From positions 1-55,750 of the forward strand of contig CACDCN010000006.1 of NCBI GenBank assembly GCA_902551185.1: a stretch of DNA of 55,750 nucleotides, written 5' to 3'. Source of the stretch: an uncultured SAR86 cluster bacterium. GTDB taxonomy: Bacteria > Pseudomonadota > Gammaproteobacteria > Magnimaribacterales > D2472. The translations under genes and the position numbers were made by a program. Below the pieces are notes generated by a model, which ran no database searches, was not told the origin of the DNA, and saw only the letters and a program-made list of their open reading frames with translations. Below are positions 45,817-53,821 of the stretch, piece after piece; position 1 is the first letter of the stretch; each line of letters opens with the position of its first letter.

Positions 45817-46482
45817 CTAGTGATATTGATCAAAAATAAATCCTAATTCTTTTATTTTTTCATTAGAAATATTACTTAAATTATTAGAATCTTCAGAGCA
45901 GTTAAATATCTCATAAGATGAATTATTAAAATTATTCTCTATGAAAAACTGAATAATCTTTGCAGCATTATTCCTATGAAGATGATTTTTAGAGATTTTT
46001 GTTGAATCTGAATCATAAAGTCCTGAGAATCTTAGAATTAATAACTTATCTCCATAGTTTTGAATTTGATTTTCTTCATATATAGAGATAATTCTACCTC
46101 TATAGTCATTTGGTTTGGGGTCATCTAATTCATTAAAAACCCTATTCTTGTCTTTTCCATAGATTCTAGTTGATGAGATTGATATAAATTTGTTAAATGA
46201 AATTGTACTTAATAGTTTTTGAATATTTTTAATAGAATTTATAAAACCATCTTTATATCCTCTTTCACTTGATGAGCTCGGCTTTGGAATAAATACGATA
46301 GATTCAAAATCGATATTATCTAAACTTGGTAATTCTCTAGAAAGCCAGTCCCATTTTATAAAGTTTTTATTTTCTTTATCCTGCCTAGAAACTCCATATA
46401 TGTTATAGAGATCTTTATTTAAATTATTTGTCAGTCTTTTTGCGATATCACCAAAACCAATTATTAAAATATTTTTTTTCAT
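45817..46482 (-). CDS. NAD(P)-binding Rossmann-fold protein (extended SDR / YeeZ-like)
   Basis: The 221-residue protein begins KNILIIGFGDIAKRLTNNL, a dinucleotide-binding loop, and has FISISSTRIYGK (about residues 105-116), the Ser/Tyr region of extended SDR epimerase-like proteins, with Tyr-xxx-Lys reduced to YGKDK. The LILRFSGLYD segment is also typical. It resembles YeeZ-type sugar-nucleotide-epimerase-like proteins of unknown function. Lies downstream of the hppA terminator, so it may have its own promoter. Confidence 0.72.
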   Translation of the reverse strand: MKKNILIIGFGDIAKRLTNNLNKDLYNIYGVSRQDKENKNFIKWDWLSRELPSLDNIDFESIVFIPKPSSSSERGYKDGFINSIKNIQKLLSTISFNKFISISSTRIYGKDKNRVFNELDDPKPNDYRGRIISIYEENQIQNYGDKLLILRFSGLYDSDSTKISKNHLHRNNAAKIIQFFIENNFNNSSYEIFNCSEDSNNLSNISNEKIKELGFIFDQYH

Positions 46483-46493
46483 TGAGTTTATTT

Positions 46494-46528
46494 AGTCAAA
46501 AAAAATCCAGGGATGCAACCCTGGATTT
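46494..46528 (-). terminator. rho-independent terminator of hppA
   Basis: AAATCCAGGG (46503-46512) and CCCTGGATTT (46519-46528) form a 10-bp stem with a 6-base loop. On the minus strand the stem is followed by a run of eight T (through about 46498). It lies about 20 bp beyond the hppA stop, oriented for hppA. Confidence 0.88.
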
Positions 46529-46546
46529 CTAAATATAGAAGATTTA

Positions 46547-48529
46547 TTAAATGCTTAAGAGTGGCGCGATAACCAAACTAACAATTGCCATAACATTAAT
46601 AAGAATATTCATTGATGGTCCTGAGGTATCCTTAAATGGATCTCCAACCGTATCTCCAACTACAGCAGCTGCATGAGTGTCTGAACCTTTACCTCCTAAA
46701 TTACCTTTCTCAACATATTTTTTGGCATTATCCCAAGCTCCTCCAGCATTTGCCATCATTAGCGCTAATGAAACACAACCAAGCAATCCACCAGCAAGCA
46801 TTCCACCCAAAGCCTGTGCACCTAACCCAAAACCAATAATGGTTGGCATTGATACAGCTATTATTCCAGGCAACATCATTTTCTTAAGGGCTGCTGTTGT
46901 AGCAATTTCAACACACTTTTCAGAATCTGGCTCTGCTGTACCCTCCATTAATCCTGGTATTTCTTTAAACTGTCTTCTTATTTCATTAATCATTTCAAAA
47001 GCTGCATCTCCAACTGCTGTCATGGTTATTGAAGAAACTAAGAAAGGTATACATACTCCAATAAACATTCCAACTAAAACAATTGGCTCTGTAAGTGCTA
47101 GTGAAAATTCTGGATTTGCATCTGCAACTACAGCTGAAAATGCTGAAATTATTGCTAGAGCAGCCAATGCTGCAGCCCCAATTGCAAAACCTTTTCCAAT
47201 TGCAGCAGTAGTATTTCCTAATTCATCAAGAGAATCAGTGATTTCTCTTACTTCTTCGCCCATGCTTGACATTTCAGCGATGCCACCGGCATTATCAGCA
47301 ACTGGTCCATATGCATCTATTGCCATTGTTATTCCAACAGTTGCAAGCATGCCAACAGCTGCAATTCCAACTCCATAAATACCTGACAATTGAGTTGAGA
47401 TAAGAATAATCCCAGCTAAAATACCAATAGGTATTACAACTGATTGCATTCCAACTGATAATCCTGAAATCATTACTGTTGCAGAACCAGTTTCTCCTGA
47501 TTCAGCAATTTTTTTAACCGGGCTACCGCCTGTGTAATATTCTGTAATAAGGCCAATCAAGACTCCGCCTACTGCACCAGCAATAACACACCACCATACA
47601 TTCATTTCAACTCCTTCAAAAGAATCAATTATGAAATAGGCCATAGCCACAAATATTACTGGTGCTAAAAGAGTCCCAGATCTTAATGCGCTCGCAGGTG
47701 CTTTTGCAGATTGAAGCTTAACTATAAATATTCCAATTATTGACGCTATTAAACCAGTCGATGCTAAAGCTAAAGGAAGCATCATCATATCTTTGTTACC
47801 TAAGGTGTAAGCTATAGCTATAGATGCAATCATAGAACCACAATATGATTCAAATATATCTGAACCCATTCCAGCAACATCACCAACATTGTCACCAACA
47901 TTATCTGCTATAACACCCGGATTTCTTGGGTCATCTTCAGGTATTCCTGCTTCAATCTTACCAACAAGATCAGCTCCAACATCTGCACTTTTTGTAAAAA
48001 TTCCCCCGCCTACTCTAGAAAAGAGAGCTACTACAGATGCCCCCATAGCAAAACCTTCAAGCTTATGAGGATCAATTTCAGCAGGTATATAGAAAAAATA
48101 TAAGCCTCCCAAACCAATTAAGCCCAATGATGCTACACAAAGACCCATTATTGAGCCGCCATAAAAAGAAACTGTTAAAGCTGCGGCTGAGCCATCTTTT
48201 TGAGCTGCTGTCGCTGTTCTCACATTTGCTTTTGTAGCGGCATACATTCCAATAAATCCTGCAATTGATGAGCATAAAGCACCTACAATAACCGCTATTG
48301 CTGTGTAAGGACCTAAGGCATACCAAGCTAAGACAACGATCACAGCCATAAAAATAAACAGATATTTATATTCTGTTTTCATAAAGGTTAATGCTCCAGT
48401 GTGAATTTGGTCGCCAATTTTCTTTACTTTATCTTCACCATCAGGATATTTCATGACAAGCATATAAACTACAAATGCCATGACCATACCCAATAAACCT
48501 AAAGCTGGTGGAATGATTAAATTATCCAT
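46547..48529 (-). CDS. hppA: membrane-bound ion-pumping pyrophosphatase, K+-dependent type
   Basis: The 660-residue protein has about 16 hydrophobic segments and couples pyrophosphate hydrolysis to H+ or Na+ export. Active-site blocks are [31 protein letters not shown] and [17 protein letters not shown]. The block [10 protein letters not shown] (about residue 437) has Ala where K+-independent pumps have Lys, which marks the K+-dependent class. Whether it pumps H+ or Na+ cannot be decided by eye. It can save energy from PPi made by biosynthesis, useful in oligotrophs. It has its own terminator and probable promoter. Confidence 0.95.
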   Translation of the reverse strand: MDNLIIPPALGLLGMVMAFVVYMLVMKYPDGEDKVKKIGDQIHTGALTFMKTEYKYLFIFMAVIVVLAWYALGPYTAIAVIVGALCSSIAGFIGMYAATKANVRTATAAQKDGSAAALTVSFYGGSIMGLCVASLGLIGLGGLYFFYIPAEIDPHKLEGFAMGASVVALFSRVGGGIFTKSADVGADLVGKIEAGIPEDDPRNPGVIADNVGDNVGDVAGMGSDIFESYCGSMIASIAIAYTLGNKDMMMLPLALASTGLIASIIGIFIVKLQSAKAPASALRSGTLLAPVIFVAMAYFIIDSFEGVEMNVWWCVIAGAVGGVLIGLITEYYTGGSPVKKIAESGETGSATVMISGLSVGMQSVVIPIGILAGIILISTQLSGIYGVGIAAVGMLATVGITMAIDAYGPVADNAGGIAEMSSMGEEVREITDSLDELGNTTAAIGKGFAIGAAALAALAIISAFSAVVADANPEFSLALTEPIVLVGMFIGVCIPFLVSSITMTAVGDAAFEMINEIRRQFKEIPGLMEGTAEPDSEKCVEIATTAALKKMMLPGIIAVSMPTIIGFGLGAQALGGMLAGGLLGCVSLALMMANAGGAWDNAKKYVEKGNLGGKGSDTHAAAVVGDTVGDPFKDTSGPSMNILINVMAIVSLVIAPLLSI

Positions 48530-48538
48530 ATAGAAACC

Positions 48539-48566
48539 CCTTATTTTTTAATAAGGCATTCTAGCA
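48539..48566 (-). promoter_or_regulatory. hppA promoter (extended -10) and hairpin over the ribosome-binding region
   Basis: On the minus strand TGC-TAGAAT (48566-48558) is an extended -10 promoter with no clear -35. Next to it CCTTATT and AATAAGG (48556-48550 and 48545-48539) form a 7-bp hairpin with a 4-base loop; the AAGGGG ribosome-binding site just before the hppA ATG lies in the 3' arm. If transcripts start further upstream (for example from the transporter gene), the hairpin could mask the site. Confidence 0.35.
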
Positions 48567-48596
48567 AATAATTTATAATAAAACGTATATTTTATT

Positions 48597-49847
48597 CTAT
48601 TTGTTGAATACTTCTTTATCTAAAAGATTTTCAGAGTTAGCAACTATACAAGCCACTGCAGCATCGCCCGTTACATTTACTGAAGTTCTTATCATGTCTA
48701 AGATCCTATCTACAGCCAAGATAATACCTATAGCTTCTAAAGGAAGTCCAAATTGTTGGAGAATAATGACCAATGTAATTGTTCCAGCAGATGGAACTGC
48801 AGCTGTTCCAATAGATGTAACAACTGCGAGAATCACAACTTGAACATACTGAATTAAAGTTAGATCTATTCCTGACATTTGAGCAATAAAAACTGTTGCC
48901 ATACCTTGCATAATTGCAGTGCCATCCATATTAATTGTTGCTCCAACAGGAACCACAAAAGAAGAAACATTCTTATTAACTCCTAAATCATTTTGAACTG
49001 TTTTAAGCGTAACTGGAATTGTTGCAGCGCTTGAGGAGGTTGAGAATGCAAAAATAGCAACCTCTTTCATTTTTCTATAAAAAGTAGTGATGCTTAAATT
49101 TGTAAACACTTTTAGTATTAGTGAATACGTAATAAAGACATGTAAAAATAATACAGAGATTAATAAAACTACATACTTAAAAGCTTCTTGAAAGATATTT
49201 AATCCATCAGTTATTACAAATTTTCCAATCAAGCAAAATACGCCAATCGGAGCAAAAGAAATAATCATAATAACTAGTTGCATAAAAACAGTATTTAATT
49301 TTTCAAAAGCACTGCTAAAGTTGCCTGTTAAATGATTGGTTTTGTTTAAAGCAATTCCAAATAAAATACTAAAAAATACAACAGCAAGCATTTGATTTTG
49401 TGCCATAGCCTCAAGAATATTTGAGGGAAATATCCCTAATATTGTTTCATACAGTCCCTGCCCCTCTGGGAGTTTATCTGGTGGGGCTATTTCAGATGAG
49501 TATCCCGCTCCTGGTTTAAAAATAGAGGCTATCATCAAAGAAAGACTAACAGCTATAGCCGTAGTGCCAAGATATAAACCAATGGTTTTAACTGTAATAT
49601 TGCCAAGACTTTTCATGCTTGTAAGAGAAGAAATACCAGAAACAAGAGAGAAAAATACTAATGGGATAATTAGCATTTTTAATAGGTTAATAAAAATTGA
49701 ACCGCCTAGATTAAAAATATATGTAGCGAAAAAATCATTAAGTCTTTGGGGTAAAAATTCAAGATAATAAAAGGAAGCTCCAACGATGAAGCCAAATAAC
49801 ATACCTAAAAGAATATTCTTTGTTAAATTCTTTGGTGTTTCAATCAT
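48597..49847 (-). CDS. dicarboxylate/amino acid:cation symporter (DAACS family)
   Basis: The 416-residue protein has eight predicted membrane segments and two re-entrant loops. The first loop has the serine-rich [15 protein letters not shown] (about residues 265-279); the transport signature [14 protein letters not shown] and the late [15 protein letters not shown] follow. The family takes up glutamate, aspartate or C4-dicarboxylates with Na+ or H+. Its ATG overlaps the rubredoxin stop by 4 bp (ATGA). Confidence 0.92.
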   Translation of the reverse strand: MIETPKNLTKNILLGMLFGFIVGASFYYLEFLPQRLNDFFATYIFNLGGSIFINLLKMLIIPLVFFSLVSGISSLTSMKSLGNITVKTIGLYLGTTAIAVSLSLMIASIFKPGAGYSSEIAPPDKLPEGQGLYETILGIFPSNILEAMAQNQMLAVVFFSILFGIALNKTNHLTGNFSSAFEKLNTVFMQLVIMIISFAPIGVFCLIGKFVITDGLNIFQEAFKYVVLLISVLFLHVFITYSLILKVFTNLSITTFYRKMKEVAIFAFSTSSSAATIPVTLKTVQNDLGVNKNVSSFVVPVGATINMDGTAIMQGMATVFIAQMSGIDLTLIQYVQVVILAVVTSIGTAAVPSAGTITLVIILQQFGLPLEAIGIILAVDRILDMIRTSVNVTGDAAVACIVANSENLLDKEVFNK

Positions 49848-50017
49848 GTTATCTCTATCATATCAAAATCTTCTTTACCAACACCACATTCAGGACATAA
49901 CCAATCCTCAGGAACATCCTCCCATGCAGTTCCAGGCTCAATTCCATCATCAGGCCATCCAAGTTCTTCATCATATATGAGACCGCATACAATACATTCC
50001 CACTTCTTATATTTCAT
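49844..50017 (-). CDS. rubredoxin
   Basis: This short gene encodes 57 residues with the two rubredoxin iron-binding loops, [10 protein letters not shown] (Cys8, Cys11) and [11 protein letters not shown] (Cys41, Cys44), and the aromatic core [14 protein letters not shown] and WLCP. It carries single electrons, in other bacteria to alkane hydroxylase or peroxide/NO reductases. The stop TGA at 49844-49846 overlaps the transporter ATG. It is divergent from ubiC; rubredoxin beside ubiC-ubiA is a known Pseudomonas arrangement. Confidence 0.94.
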   Translation of the reverse strand: MKYKKWECIVCGLIYDEELGWPDDGIEPGTAWEDVPEDWLCPECGVGKEDFDMIEIT

Positions 50018-50088
50018 TTGATACTAAAAATTTACTTATTTCGTTTAAAACAACGAGGCTATAATATCAGATTTAAGAATTTAAATTA

Positions 50089-50586
50089 ATGAAGCTTAAA
50101 CAAATATCTAAATGGTTCTCATATGAAGCTATGAATAGCCTGCTAAAAAATAAGGTTATAAAATCATGGCTTTTAGAAGAAGGTCCAATAACTAAGAGAA
50201 TCAAATCAAGTGAAAAATTTGAGCTTAAGTTACTTCAAGATGATTTGGGTGATATTAATAAATCAGAAAGGTCATTCATTGGGCATTTAAGTGGAGATAT
50301 TAAAATTAGAGAAGTAATCCTCTATGGTAATAAAAATCCAAGAGTTTTTGCTCAATCTATTATTCCGGTTGAAACTATAAATCAAGGACTATCAAAACTT
50401 GGTGAACTTGGAACAAAACCATTAGGTGATATTCTTTTTGAAAAAAATATATTTAAAAAAGAGAATACTATGTTTGCTCAATTTAAGGATGAAAAGAATA
50501 TATTTTGGGGAAGGAAAACGAAATACAATGTTAAAAATAAGCCTTTTTCTGTAATGGAAGTTTTTCTTATTGATCAGGATGAATAA
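50089..50586 (+). CDS. ubiC: chorismate-pyruvate lyase
   Basis: The 165-residue enzyme releases 4-hydroxybenzoate from chorismate as the first step of ubiquinone synthesis. The family pattern is visible in KSWLLEEGPITKRIK, REVILYGNKNPRVFAQSIIP (the ligand-binding arginine region) and LGELGTKPLGDILF. The ATG is 71 bp from the divergent rubredoxin gene. ubiA follows with a short overlap. Confidence 0.9.
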   Translation: MKLKQISKWFSYEAMNSLLKNKVIKSWLLEEGPITKRIKSSEKFELKLLQDDLGDINKSERSFIGHLSGDIKIREVILYGNKNPRVFAQSIIPVETINQGLSKLGELGTKPLGDILFEKNIFKKENTMFAQFKDEKNIFWGRKTKYNVKNKPFSVMEVFLIDQDE

Positions 50587-51436
50587 AAATAAAATACAAT
50601 CTCTCATTGAGCTGGCCCGTTTAGATAAACCAATAGGGATATATTTATTATTATGGCCTTCTTTGTTAGGACTTCTATTAGCAGGAATTAATTCACAAAT
50701 AAGCTTTAAAAGTATATTAATAGTTATTATTGGCTCTATTCTTGTAAGATCATGCGGCTGCGTTATTAATGATATAAGTGACTACAAATTAGATAAACTG
50801 GTATCAAGAACTGCTGGAAGACCTTTGGCTGTTGGTAATATAAGCATCATAGAAGCGTGGGTTTTCTTTATAGTTCTAGCTTTAATTTCTTTTGCTTTAT
50901 TGTGGTTTACCAACGCCTTAACTATAAAACTATCCATTTTCTTTGGATTTTTAATAGTTTTATACCCGATTACCAAAAGATTTATAAGTGCTCCTCAGTT
51001 TATATTGGGAATAACATTTGGATCAGGCTCTTTAATAGCTTATTCACTAGAAACTAGTGTATTTTCCGCATCAATATTAACCCTATATATTGGAATAGTT
51101 GCCTGGATAGTTAGTTTTGATACATATTATGCTCTTCAAGATAAAAATGATGACTTAGATATAGGTGTTAACTCAACTGCAATCTTGTGGGCTGAAAATG
51201 CGATTATATATTCTAAAGTATTACATCTAGCTTTTTATGCATCATTATTAATAATAGCTATCATTAATTCATTCTCTTATTTCTTCTTCTTAATATTCAT
51301 AGGCTTGTTTTATTTATTTTTACATCAAAATAAACTTTTAAAAAATTCTGATTATTTAGGCGCCTTCAAAATAAATAATTGGATTGGAATAATTTCTGTG
51401 TCTGGTTTTGCTTTGGAAATTATTTTTTTAAACTGA
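50579..51436 (+). CDS. ubiA: 4-hydroxybenzoate octaprenyltransferase
   Basis: This membrane prenyltransferase attaches the polyprenyl chain to 4-hydroxybenzoate. It has about eight helices, the first aspartate motif NDISDYKLD and the second YALQDKNDDLDIGV (DxxxD), with LARLDKPIGIYLLLWPSL at the N-terminus. ATG at 50579 gives the usual N-terminus (285 residues); an in-frame TTG at 50570, with GGAAG 9 bases upstream, would add three residues and cannot be excluded. It overlaps the ubiC stop. Confidence 0.93.
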   Translation: MNKNKIQSLIELARLDKPIGIYLLLWPSLLGLLLAGINSQISFKSILIVIIGSILVRSCGCVINDISDYKLDKLVSRTAGRPLAVGNISIIEAWVFFIVLALISFALLWFTNALTIKLSIFFGFLIVLYPITKRFISAPQFILGITFGSGSLIAYSLETSVFSASILTLYIGIVAWIVSFDTYYALQDKNDDLDIGVNSTAILWAENAIIYSKVLHLAFYASLLIIAIINSFSYFFFLIFIGLFYLFLHQNKLLKNSDYLGAFKINNWIGIISVSGFALEIIFLN

Positions 51437-51437
51437 T

Positions 51438-52577
51438 ATGAATAAACTAAAATTTATTGAAGATATTTCTTCATTAAAAGAATCTGAATTTGATGATTTA
51501 AATAGTAAAGATGATTCCCCTTTTACTAAATATGGATTTTTAAATTCTTTGGAAGAGTCTAGATGTGTTTCAACAGTTAATGGATGGAAGCCAAATCATC
51601 TAGCAATATTTAATAAAAAAAAATTGAGGGGCTTTATACCCTTGTATTTAAAAAATAATAGTCACGGTGAGTTTGTATTTGATCACCAATGGTCTTATGC
51701 ATTAAATAGGGCTGGAAGAAATTATTATCCAAAATTATTAACAGCTATTCCATTTACTCCCTGTAAGACTAAAAAAATATTCAAAAGCGAAAAATTGGAT
51801 TACGAAATCTTCATAAAGGAAATTAAAGATCTGATGATTAAAGACAATATAGAAACATGGCATATGCTTTTTCCAGATGATGAAGTTCATAAGACACTCA
51901 TCGATAATAATTTTATAAAGAGAAGTGGTTATAAATTTATTTGGAATAATAAAAAATATAATTGTTTTGAAGATTATTTAGAAATTTTTACTTCTAGGCA
52001 AAGAAAGAATATTAAAAATGAAAGAGAGAAAGTTAAAAAAGCAGGAATTACTTTTAAGGTGAAAGATAAAAGTAATTTGACTGATGATCATTGGGAAGAT
52101 TTTTATAACTTTTATAATAATACATATCTTGAAAGATTGCAGGAACCATATCTAAATTTAGATTTTTTTAAAGGGGTTCATGCAAAGCGAATGCAACTAA
52201 ACCCAATTATTATCTTTGCAGAGAAAAATAATAAGAAGATTGCAGCTTCACTATTTTATAACGGCAAATCAGTGCTTTATGGAAGACATTGGGGTGCTTC
52301 TGAAGATGTAGACAGTCTCCATTTTGAATGTTGTTATTATCAAGGGATCGATTATTGTATAAAAAATAAAATAGCCCACTTTGATCCAGGTGTTCAAGGA
52401 GAACATAAGATGAGAAGAGGTTTTGAGGCAACAGAAACTTCCTCTTATCATTACATAATGAAAGAAGATTTTAGAAATGCCATAAAAGATTTTTGTACCA
52501 GAGAAGGAAAAGAAATTAAAAATTATTTAAAGGCCTGTGAAAGATATACACCCTTCAAGAAAGAATATAAAATTTAA
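51438..52577 (+). CDS. DUF482 / GNAT-like (FemAB-related) acyltransferase
   Basis: The 379-residue protein matches the DUF482 family: SPFTKYGFLNSLEESRCV near residue 28, DHQWSYALNRAGRNYYPKLLTAIPFTP (about 85-110) split over typical blocks, RQRKNIKNEREKVKKAGI and HFDPGVQGEHKMRRGF near the C-terminus. The fold is a double GNAT domain related to FemAB; the substrate is not known, and an older name links it to peptidoglycan-like polymers. Its last codons are included in a 103-bp tandem duplication. Confidence 0.85.
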   Translation: MNKLKFIEDISSLKESEFDDLNSKDDSPFTKYGFLNSLEESRCVSTVNGWKPNHLAIFNKKKLRGFIPLYLKNNSHGEFVFDHQWSYALNRAGRNYYPKLLTAIPFTPCKTKKIFKSEKLDYEIFIKEIKDLMIKDNIETWHMLFPDDEVHKTLIDNNFIKRSGYKFIWNNKKYNCFEDYLEIFTSRQRKNIKNEREKVKKAGITFKVKDKSNLTDDHWEDFYNFYNNTYLERLQEPYLNLDFFKGVHAKRMQLNPIIIFAEKNNKKIAASLFYNGKSVLYGRHWGASEDVDSLHFECCYYQGIDYCIKNKIAHFDPGVQGEHKMRRGFEATETSSYHYIMKEDFRNAIKDFCTREGKEIKNYLKACERYTPFKKEYKI

Positions 52578-52655
52578 TCATGCTTAAAACTTTACCTAAA
52601 ACATCTCACCAACTTAAACTTTTTGAGGGTAACTTTTTGCTTCTAAAAAAAATGT
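52553..52655 (+). repeat. tandem duplication, copy 1 (103 bp)
   Basis: Starts at CTTCAAGAAAG within the acyltransferase 3' end, contains its stop codon, the short spacer, and a degraded copy of the first ~25 codons of the DUF1249 gene (ATG at 52580). About nine differences separate it from copy 2. Confidence 0.9.
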
Positions 52656-52690
52656 CTTCAAGAAAGAATTTAAAATTTAACCATGCTTAA
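52580..52690 (+). pseudogene. decayed duplicate of the DUF1249 gene start
   Basis: From the copy 1 ATG a 36-codon frame runs MLKTLPKTSHQLKLFEGN and on, matching the first ~25 residues of the intact gene apart from substitutions, then diverges because copy 1 has one extra T at 52655 and reaches TAA at 52688. It is a remnant, not a likely functional peptide, but it keeps a start codon just upstream of the real gene and might affect its translation. Confidence 0.75.
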
Positions 52691-52757
52691 AACTTTACCT
52701 AAAACATCTCACCAACTTACAGTTTGTGAGGGTAACTTTTTGCGACTAAAAAGAATG
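52656..52757 (+). repeat. tandem duplication, copy 2 (102 bp)
   Basis: Repeats copy 1 from CTTCAAGAAAG onward and continues into the intact DUF1249 gene (ATG 52683). The same CTTCAA hexamer recurs at 52758, the probable short homology used to make the duplication. Confidence 0.9.
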
Positions 52758-53105
52758 CTTCAAAAGTTTTCAAAAGAAACATACTTTTTTCAAACTATTA
52801 ATCCTGATGAATCATATAATGAAATATCATTCAAAATTATTCATAGAACAAAACATACTCTAATTGTTGAAGCTAAACAAAATAAAAATAATGATCAAAT
52901 AAATAGCTTTATTTTAAGAATACAGATTTGTCTTGACGCCAATTTAGCAGAAGTTATTTCTTATCAAGGTGAGAAAGCTATCCCTGCTTTTATTAAAATT
53001 TCTAAGAGTCAGTCCAAAGATGAAAAACTTCAACAAAATAGATTCTTAACAGAGTGGCTAGAAAGTATTTTTATATCGGGTATTAATTCAGAAATAAAAT
53101 TTTAA
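52683..53105 (+). CDS. DUF1249 family protein (YqiB-like)
   Basis: The 140-residue protein matches DUF1249: VCEGNFLRLKRML near residue 14, then ISFKIIHRTKHTLIVEAKQ, LDANLAEVISYQG and NRFLTEWLESI at the end. Function unknown. In enterobacteria yqiB sits next to yqiA and cpdA; here yqiA follows with a 1-bp overlap, supporting the call. Its first 25 codons are copy 2 of the tandem duplication. Confidence 0.85.
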   Translation: MLKTLPKTSHQLTVCEGNFLRLKRMLQKFSKETYFFQTINPDESYNEISFKIIHRTKHTLIVEAKQNKNNDQINSFILRIQICLDANLAEVISYQGEKAIPAFIKISKSQSKDEKLQQNRFLTEWLESIFISGINSEIKF

Positions 53106-53680
53106 TGGTCAAGACGATATTATACTTTCATGGTTTTGCCTCATCATCAGATTCTGAAAAAGCAGATATTTTAAAAAACTATATTTCATCTTTCGCTAAA
53201 AAAACAAGGCTGGTCGTTCCTAATCTAAATGATAATTTCAAAAAAGCTGTTAAAGAAATAAAAGAACTAATTAAATCTAATGGCGAACCGATTGCTTTTA
53301 TGGGTAGTTCTTTGGGAGGATATTACGCAGCATATTTTGCAAGTATATATAACTCAAAAGCTATTTTAATTAACCCCGCTATACCTCCATTAAAAGATTT
53401 TGATATTCATCTTGGAGAGAATGAAAACTACTCGACTGGAAATAAATTTAAACTCACAAAAGAAGATATGAAGTTTATTAGGTCGATTGCTTTTAAGAAA
53501 TATAATAATTCTTCCAATACACTTATTTTGCTTGAGTCTAAAGATGAGGTATTAAATTACATTGAAACATCATCATATTTCAAAAGTTCTTTTATAGATA
53601 TTGAGTTTGGCGGGAATCATTCATACACCTCTCTTATCAAAAAACTCGAAAAAATAAGAAATTTCATAGATATTCAATAA
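53105..53680 (+). CDS. yqiA: YqiA-family esterase
   Basis: The 191-residue alpha/beta hydrolase has the oxyanion HGFASS (residues 9-14), nucleophile elbow GSSLGGYY (about 67-74), LLESKDEVLNY with the acid, and GGNHSYTS with the catalytic histidine. E. coli YqiA hydrolyses short acyl esters; the natural substrate is unclear. It directly follows the DUF1249 gene. Confidence 0.9.
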   Translation: MVKTILYFHGFASSSDSEKADILKNYISSFAKKTRLVVPNLNDNFKKAVKEIKELIKSNGEPIAFMGSSLGGYYAAYFASIYNSKAILINPAIPPLKDFDIHLGENENYSTGNKFKLTKEDMKFIRSIAFKKYNNSSNTLILLESKDEVLNYIETSSYFKSSFIDIEFGGNHSYTSLIKKLEKIRNFIDIQ

Positions 53681-53712
53681 ATTGAACTAAAATTGGGCAA
53701 AAAACTTTATTT

Positions 53713-53751
53713 TGCACAAAAATAATGCATAATATTATCAATGTTTGTGCA
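53713..53751 (+). promoter_or_regulatory. NtrC-like palindromic sites upstream of the glutamine synthetase gene
   Basis: TGCACAAAAATAATGCA (53713-53729) is a 17-bp TGCA-N9-TGCA element, the spacing of the NtrC consensus; a second half-site TTTGTGCA at 53744-53751 is an exact inverse of the TGCACAAA at 53713-53720. The centre lies about 90 bp before the start codon. No sigma-54 -24/-12 (GG-N10-GC) was found. Regulation by the adjacent ntrBC is inferred. Confidence 0.45.
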
Positions 53752-53809
53752 TTTGCTTGAAAAACATTAAAGCATATTAGATGTAACAAAATTTAAAAAC
53801 TACTATCTT

Positions 53810-53815
53810 AAGGAG
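53810..53815 (+). promoter_or_regulatory. strong ribosome-binding site of the glutamine synthetase gene
   Basis: AAGGAG lies 6 bases before the ATG at 53822, the best Shine-Dalgarno match noticed in the window, consistent with high expression. Confidence 0.7.
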
Positions 53816-53821
53816 AAATTA

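Noticed and set aside
46677-47378. A 233-codon open frame antisense to hppA, rich in Pro, Ala, Ser and Ile
   Set aside because: It lies wholly within the strongly conserved pyrophosphatase gene, has low-complexity composition from codon bias and resembles no family; hppA is clearly the real gene.
53681-53821. Sigma-54 promoter of the glutamine synthetase gene
   Set aside because: No GG-N10-GC pair was found downstream of the NtrC-like sites.
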